From IMG/VR virus record IMGVR_UViG_3300042884_000410, positions 1 through 60,358 of that record: DNA of 60,358 nt; one strand, written 5' to 3'. This DNA is from a virus. A program made the position numbers and the translations under genes. The notes under the pieces were generated by a model. It did no database searches. It saw only the letters and a list, made by a program, of their open reading frames with translations, and had not been told where the DNA came from. Below are positions 57,448 through 60,358 of the stretch, in pieces (the stretch's first letter is position 1; each line of letters starts with the position of its first letter).

Positions 57448-58694
57448 GAGAGTAGAGCCGTCCGTAGGTTGGGCTTGGTGGAGCCGGTCTTGTAGTTGAT
57501 GTCATCAATGTCATTGAGCGCATCTGGACCGGCGTTATTCAGGATGTCCTGAAGTGCCCGAATTTGATGCTCATACCCGTGGGCCGGGGCTCCCATATTG
57601 GGGTGCCCGTCGAGATTGATGGAAGGATCAGCACCCGTTGGCTTGTAGGCCCGAACGTAATCAAGCCAGTTCTTCAGGGTGTTCTTGTCCACACCCACAT
57701 CCCGCATCCCGGGCTCGACCGTTTCGGTCATTCGCTTGGTGTGAAAGATGAGATTTGCTAGCTCCTCGCCTCGGCTCGACATATACCGGGCATCCGGTGC
57801 AGAAAGCAGATCGCGGCGGATGTCTCCAATAGCGGGGCGGGTGTGCTGGGTGGGGTTCCCAAACTCGTCAAGAATCTGTTGCGAAGACCACGCTTGGCTG
57901 GGCATCTGGTTGTGGAAGATGCTGTGGATGACTTCATGCTGACCAGTGTTCATGCCACGGCGAACTGACTCGTTCCATTTGGATGCGTGTTGGTCCCCGG
58001 TCCTATTCAGGAAAATCGACTTATTCACCCCATCGGCAAACCCTTCGGTGCCTTTGCTCTCGTCAAACTGGTCATTGAGGGAACGATAAGCCATCCACGG
58101 ACTGTTGAGTTGGTCTTCTAGGTCATCCAGGTGATAGACAACCGACTTATTGAGCCCGCCAGCGTCGTTTCTCAGAGCTAGTCTGGTGCCGACACGATCA
58201 CTCTGGGCACTGTTCCCAGTGATCCCATCTAGGCCACTCCAAGGAGTGAAGCGTGTAACTCCCACCTTGTCGGATATGCCCATCAACTCAGGGCCCTGAA
58301 GCTCTGGGTCAAAGTTTGTGTGGATCGTTCCCCGGTATCGGACGGTGGGGGAGTTCCCAAGAACGCTATTAGCCAAATCCTTGGTGGGCCTGCCGTCCCG
58401 CTTGAACTGGCTCCACATCACTTCGTTCGCACGAATGGCAGCGTCTGGATTGCCGGTGAACCTGACCGCATCCAGGGCAACACCAGCGGGGGCAATGTTG
58501 TTGTCCGTGAAGTGGCGGCGATCATCCAGCTTGTCTTTAGCAATCAATTCCCCGTGGTCAGCCGACTTGGGGTTGTAGGCCCGCTCGTCGCTGACCACCC
58601 TCCTCATGTTGTCTTGCTGGAGCGCAACAACCTGATCCGGGGTCAGAGTCCGTGGAACCTGTTGGGTGAAAGCTCGTCTGGCGGCTCGACTCAT
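57444..58694 (-). CDS. Late protein with HExxH metallopeptidase motif
   Basis: The product is 416 aa from ATG 58694, behind AGGAGG; the longer frame to 58784 overlaps the small membrane gene. It starts MSRAARRAFTQQ. HEVIH at 253-257 is a zincin motif; EELANLIFH with E310 or E311 is the third-ligand helix. It may be a virion maturation protease or an entry enzyme. The MSRAxR start is shared with two internal proteins. Confidence 0.7.
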   Translation of the reverse strand: MSRAARRAFTQQVPRTLTPDQVVALQQDNMRRVVSDERAYNPKSADHGELIAKDKLDDRRHFTDNNIAPAGVALDAVRFTGNPDAAIRANEVMWSQFKRDGRPTKDLANSVLGNSPTVRYRGTIHTNFDPELQGPELMGISDKVGVTRFTPWSGLDGITGNSAQSDRVGTRLALRNDAGGLNKSVVYHLDDLEDQLNSPWMAYRSLNDQFDESKGTEGFADGVNKSIFLNRTGDQHASKWNESVRRGMNTGQHEVIHSIFHNQMPSQAWSSQQILDEFGNPTQHTRPAIGDIRRDLLSAPDARYMSSRGEELANLIFHTKRMTETVEPGMRDVGVDKNTLKNWLDYVRAYKPTGADPSINLDGHPNMGAPAHGYEHQIRALQDILNNAGPDALNDIDDINYKTGSTKPNLRTALLS

Positions 58695-58707
58695 TAGCCG
58701 TGCCCTC

Positions 58708-58842
58708 CTACTTGTTGTTCCGCTCACGCCACCGGGCGACAAGCTCCGCAATCCCACCCACAAGCGCAACGCCACCCACGACAAAAGCGAGGTAGCACAC
58801 CATCGCGTAAGTCAGGTCAACGACGAAGCGGGCGGGTTCCAT
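58708..58842 (-). CDS. Very small membrane protein behind the first late promoter
   Basis: The product is 44 aa, MEPARFVVDLTYAMVCYLAF... with one long hydrophobic segment (VVDLTYAMVCYLAFVVGGVA) and a basic tail (ARWRERNNK). The start lies just 5 bp after CATAAATA, so the transcript may be nearly leaderless. A holin or small membrane regulator is possible. Confidence 0.6.
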   Translation of the reverse strand: MEPARFVVDLTYAMVCYLAFVVGGVALVGGIAELVARWRERNNK

Positions 58843-58846
58843 GCCC

Positions 58847-58882
58847 TATTTATGTCCCGGCTGGCGGATTTTGCTCCGCTTC
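58847..58882 (-). promoter_or_regulatory. Late promoter copy (start of the late operon)
   Basis: Minus-strand reading: GAAGCGGAGC (58882-58873), an 18-nt spacer ending CGGGA, CATAAATA (58854-58847). The AGCG box and -10 box match the other copies. It overlaps the 3' end of the 58850 gene and drives the genes from 58842 onward. Confidence 0.7.
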
Positions 58883-59062
58883 CTTGGCTTTGCGGTTGGC
58901 TCGGTACTGCTTCATGTAGGCAGCCTTCTTGAGCTTGAAAGCCTTGTAAGCAGCGGGGTCCTGCTTCAGCAACCGGCGACGTTCGTGGTAGCCACGGCGA
59001 TCAGACTCAAGGTCAGCGTCAGCGTTGATGGCGAGATAGGCAGCGGACCTGTGCAGCGGCAT
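58850..59062 (-). CDS. Small basic protein, candidate regulator
   Basis: The product is 70 aa. The C-terminal half reads RRRLLKQDPAAYKAFKLKKA and AAYMKQYRANRKAKE. The DPxxYKAFxxKKAAY motif has a close relative in the divergent gene at 59177. Both flank a 114-bp control region with a dyad. A DNA-binding switch protein is possible. Confidence 0.6.
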   Translation of the reverse strand: MPLHRSAAYLAINADADLESDRRGYHERRRLLKQDPAAYKAFKLKKAAYMKQYRANRKAKEAEQNPPAGT

Positions 59063-59176
59063 TGGGAATCTCCCGGGGGTAATCGAACCTCGTTGATTAC
59101 AAGCACCCTCGGGGAGGCGGGCAATCCTTTGGGGAGTAACTATGGACCCCCGCGTAACTCACCGGATACTCAGGGC
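59063..59176. promoter_or_regulatory. Divergent control region with near-palindrome
   Basis: GTAATC-g-AAC-ctc-GTT-GATTAC at 59079-59100 is an almost perfect dyad. In the minus leader it includes GGTTCGATT, the T-loop string of the family A leaders. GGCGGGCAAT (59116) is part of the 18-bp repeat, and a rearranged AGTAACTAT follows. No full sigma-70 promoter is evident. It may be the genetic switch between the two arms. Confidence 0.55.
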
Positions 59177-59584
59177 ATGAGCAACGCATCGCGGTGCCGG
59201 ACCTATTACCAGAAGCTCAAGGCAGACCCAGAGAGGTGGAAGGCATTCATGGAAAAGAGAGCCGCCTACAAGACCGGGGCGCGTGAACCATGTGAACCAT
59301 GTGAACCTAAGGGGAAGCCAACCTCGGAGGAACGGGCGGCATTGCTGGCAGCGTTCGATGAGCCTGCCCCGTCAGTAGCGCACCTCGGTGGCAAACACGC
59401 AGCCCCATCCACCGTCTATCACGGCATCCCACCTGAGGCACTCATCAAGCAATACCAAGAACACCACGCCAAGCAGCTTCCCCAGCAAGTGCCCCTCCAC
59501 GAACACCCCTTCATCAAAGCCCTCCAAGAGAGACTCCCATGCACCCTAGTCAAGGAACTGCCCCCCAAGGAGAAACCACAATGA
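59177..59584 (+). CDS. Early protein with DPxxWKAF motif, candidate regulator
   Basis: The product is 135 aa from ATG 59177. YYQKLKADPERWKAFMEKRA matches the motif of the divergent 58850 gene. A short EPCEPCEPK repeat follows, then an acidic helix and a Gln/His/Pro tail. Together with the dyad between them, the two proteins may form an opposing pair. The longer frame from 58841 is rejected. Confidence 0.65.
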   Translation: MSNASRCRTYYQKLKADPERWKAFMEKRAAYKTGAREPCEPCEPKGKPTSEERAALLAAFDEPAPSVAHLGGKHAAPSTVYHGIPPEALIKQYQEHHAKQLPQQVPLHEHPFIKALQERLPCTLVKELPPKEKPQ

Positions 59585-59889
59585 CTGACCCAGTGGCATG
59601 GGCCGTAACCATTGGCCCGCCTGACGATGTGTCGGTGTACGAGGCTTATGCGGCCCATCAAAAGGAAGAGGCAGTAGCAATGGCCGACGAGTGCAGGTTT
59701 GGCGACAAGGACAAGCCGCTGCCTCTGGCTCCGCTCTACTTCCTGCCCGCCCTCACCGCAGAGGAGCGGGAAGCGATTAAGCATGCCATCGGCATAGTCG
59801 ATTGGCACAAAGCCTACTTCTCCCACCTGAAGCATGATGAGCCGCTGCCGTCTGCCACCCTCCGCAAGCTACTGGAGAGGCTGACATGA
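59581..59889 (+). CDS. Early protein, unknown
   Basis: The product is 102 aa from ATG 59581 (overlaps the previous stop). It reads ECRFGDKDKPLPLAPLYFLP and TAEEREAIKHAIGIVDWH. No family is recognised. Its stop overlaps the next small gene. Confidence 0.65.
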   Translation: MTDPVAWAVTIGPPDDVSVYEAYAAHQKEEAVAMADECRFGDKDKPLPLAPLYFLPALTAEEREAIKHAIGIVDWHKAYFSHLKHDEPLPSATLRKLLERLT

Positions 59890-60014
59890 CCTCCGCAATC
59901 CTGCAAATCTGTTCCGTGGTGCTGGTAGTGAGCATCACCGCGATGGTGGCCACAGGTAGCCTCTGCATGGTGTGCATGATGATCCGGGTTCTTGTGGGGA
60001 AAGACACAGACTGA
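59886..60014 (+). CDS. Very small membrane protein
   Basis: The product is 42 aa, with a long TM helix (ICSVVLVVSITAMVATGSLC) and a CMVCMM segment; the tail is RVLVGKDTD. ATGA overlap with the previous gene supports it. Function unknown. Confidence 0.55.
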   Translation: MTSAILQICSVVLVVSITAMVATGSLCMVCMMIRVLVGKDTD

Positions 60015-60027
60015 GCGACCTGGATGT

Positions 60028-60044
60028 AATCAAGATTCTTGATT
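60028..60044. other. Perfect 8+1+8 palindrome before the right terminal repeat
   Basis: AATCAAGA-T-TCTTGATT at 60028-60044, followed by a run of A, 11 bp before the start of the repeat at 60056. It could be a terminator-like structure, a binding site for packaging proteins, or an operator. It is not seen at the left end because the window starts inside the repeat. Confidence 0.5.
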
Positions 60045-60055
60045 TGGGAAAAAAG

Positions 60056-60358
60056 ACAGGGGGGGAACTAACACATAGGCACGGGGGCGCGGGGGGGCCC
60101 GGGAGCCCGCACGGAGCCCGCACAGGCCCGCGCTTCTTCGTGCGCATGGGGCCGCGCGGGACCGCTCAAAAGCCCGCAGAACCGCAGCCACGGGCGTTCC
60201 CGGGCATTCCTGGGCGGGGGCGTGGTGCAAGAGGTCCGGTTGGCCCCTGTTTACGGGGGCCAACCACAGCCGTTTTCTGACCAGTTTCGGCTGACCACCA
60301 CCCCACCCACCACCCCACCGCTGATCGGCCCACAGGCAGGCAGCCACGGGCTCAGGAA
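60056..60358. repeat. Right copy of terminal direct repeat
   Basis: Same length (303 bp) as the left copy, with 12 substitutions between about 91 and 175 of the repeat (for example CAGCCTCGCAGC against CAGCCACGGGCG). The 10-bp hairpin (60238-60265) is intact. The copy ends exactly where the iteron-like cluster begins at the left end. Confidence 0.85.

Noticed and set aside
1-60358. T7-like RNA polymerase and canonical lysozyme
   Set aside because: Looked for because of the podovirus-like structural genes; no frame shows the expected motifs.
1-60358. Transposon or insertion sequence bounded by the terminal repeats
   Set aside because: No inverted ends, no transposase; content is a full phage genome.

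Overview
The window looks like the complete genome, about 60 kb and GC-rich, of a temperate tailed phage with a podovirus-like structural gene set. It is bracketed by a 303-bp direct repeat (1-303 and 60056-60358) that is close to identical but not exact. The host is inferred to be a planctomycete. The phage encodes small secreted and Cys-rich proteins (46535-46873, 50369-50788, 4692-5000), a CAP-domain protein and a CxC/WL-type protein (27900-28325) whose style I associate with planctomycete proteomes. No host gene is present to prove this.

Layout, treating the ends as joined. The plus-strand arm (59177 to the right end, then 587-8128) carries about 20 small, mostly unknown early genes, a DUF932 protein, a LexA-like winged-helix protein and a serine recombinase. 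Several are preceded by a repeated structured leader RNA: a covarying 7-bp hairpin with a 3-nt loop, a conserved AGCCCAGTT box, and a tRNA-like part with a T-arm hairpin. I consider this the most novel signal in the window. The minus-strand arm 17221-8028 carries the DNA-metabolism genes: HNH nuclease, RecE-like exonuclease, ERF annealing protein, CsrA, SF2 helicase, PD-(D/E)XK nuclease, second HNH protein, MazG-like protein, Hjc-like resolvase, DUF5664 protein and, last, a sigma-70-like factor. A tyrosine integrase (17361-18182, plus) sits beside a 44-bp copy of the 3' half of a tRNA-Gly(CCC) gene, a probable attP.

The late genes run on the minus strand from 59062 down to 18179: putative internal proteins including one with an HExxH motif, scaffold, major capsid, capsid accessory protein, a possible lysis cassette (HExxH membrane protein, small membrane protein, CAP protein), terminase subunits, portal, a large cluster of collagen-like and modular tail fibres, connector/tail-tube-like proteins, Cys-rich virion proteins and three very large internal virion proteins. 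Four matches to a two-box promoter (AGCG box, 18-19 nt, CATAAATA) occur on this strand at 58.8, 55.2, 43.6 and 27.9 kb. They resemble T4-type late promoters and are natural candidate targets of the phage sigma factor.

Working model (inference): a divergent control region at 59063-59176 separates two arms. The early plus-strand arm is controlled through structured leaders, perhaps with the phage CsrA. The leftward DNA-metabolism operon ends in the sigma factor, which then turns on the late operon. Lysogeny would use the integrase and the tRNA-Gly site. Family assignments come from reading the sequences only; no database search was run.
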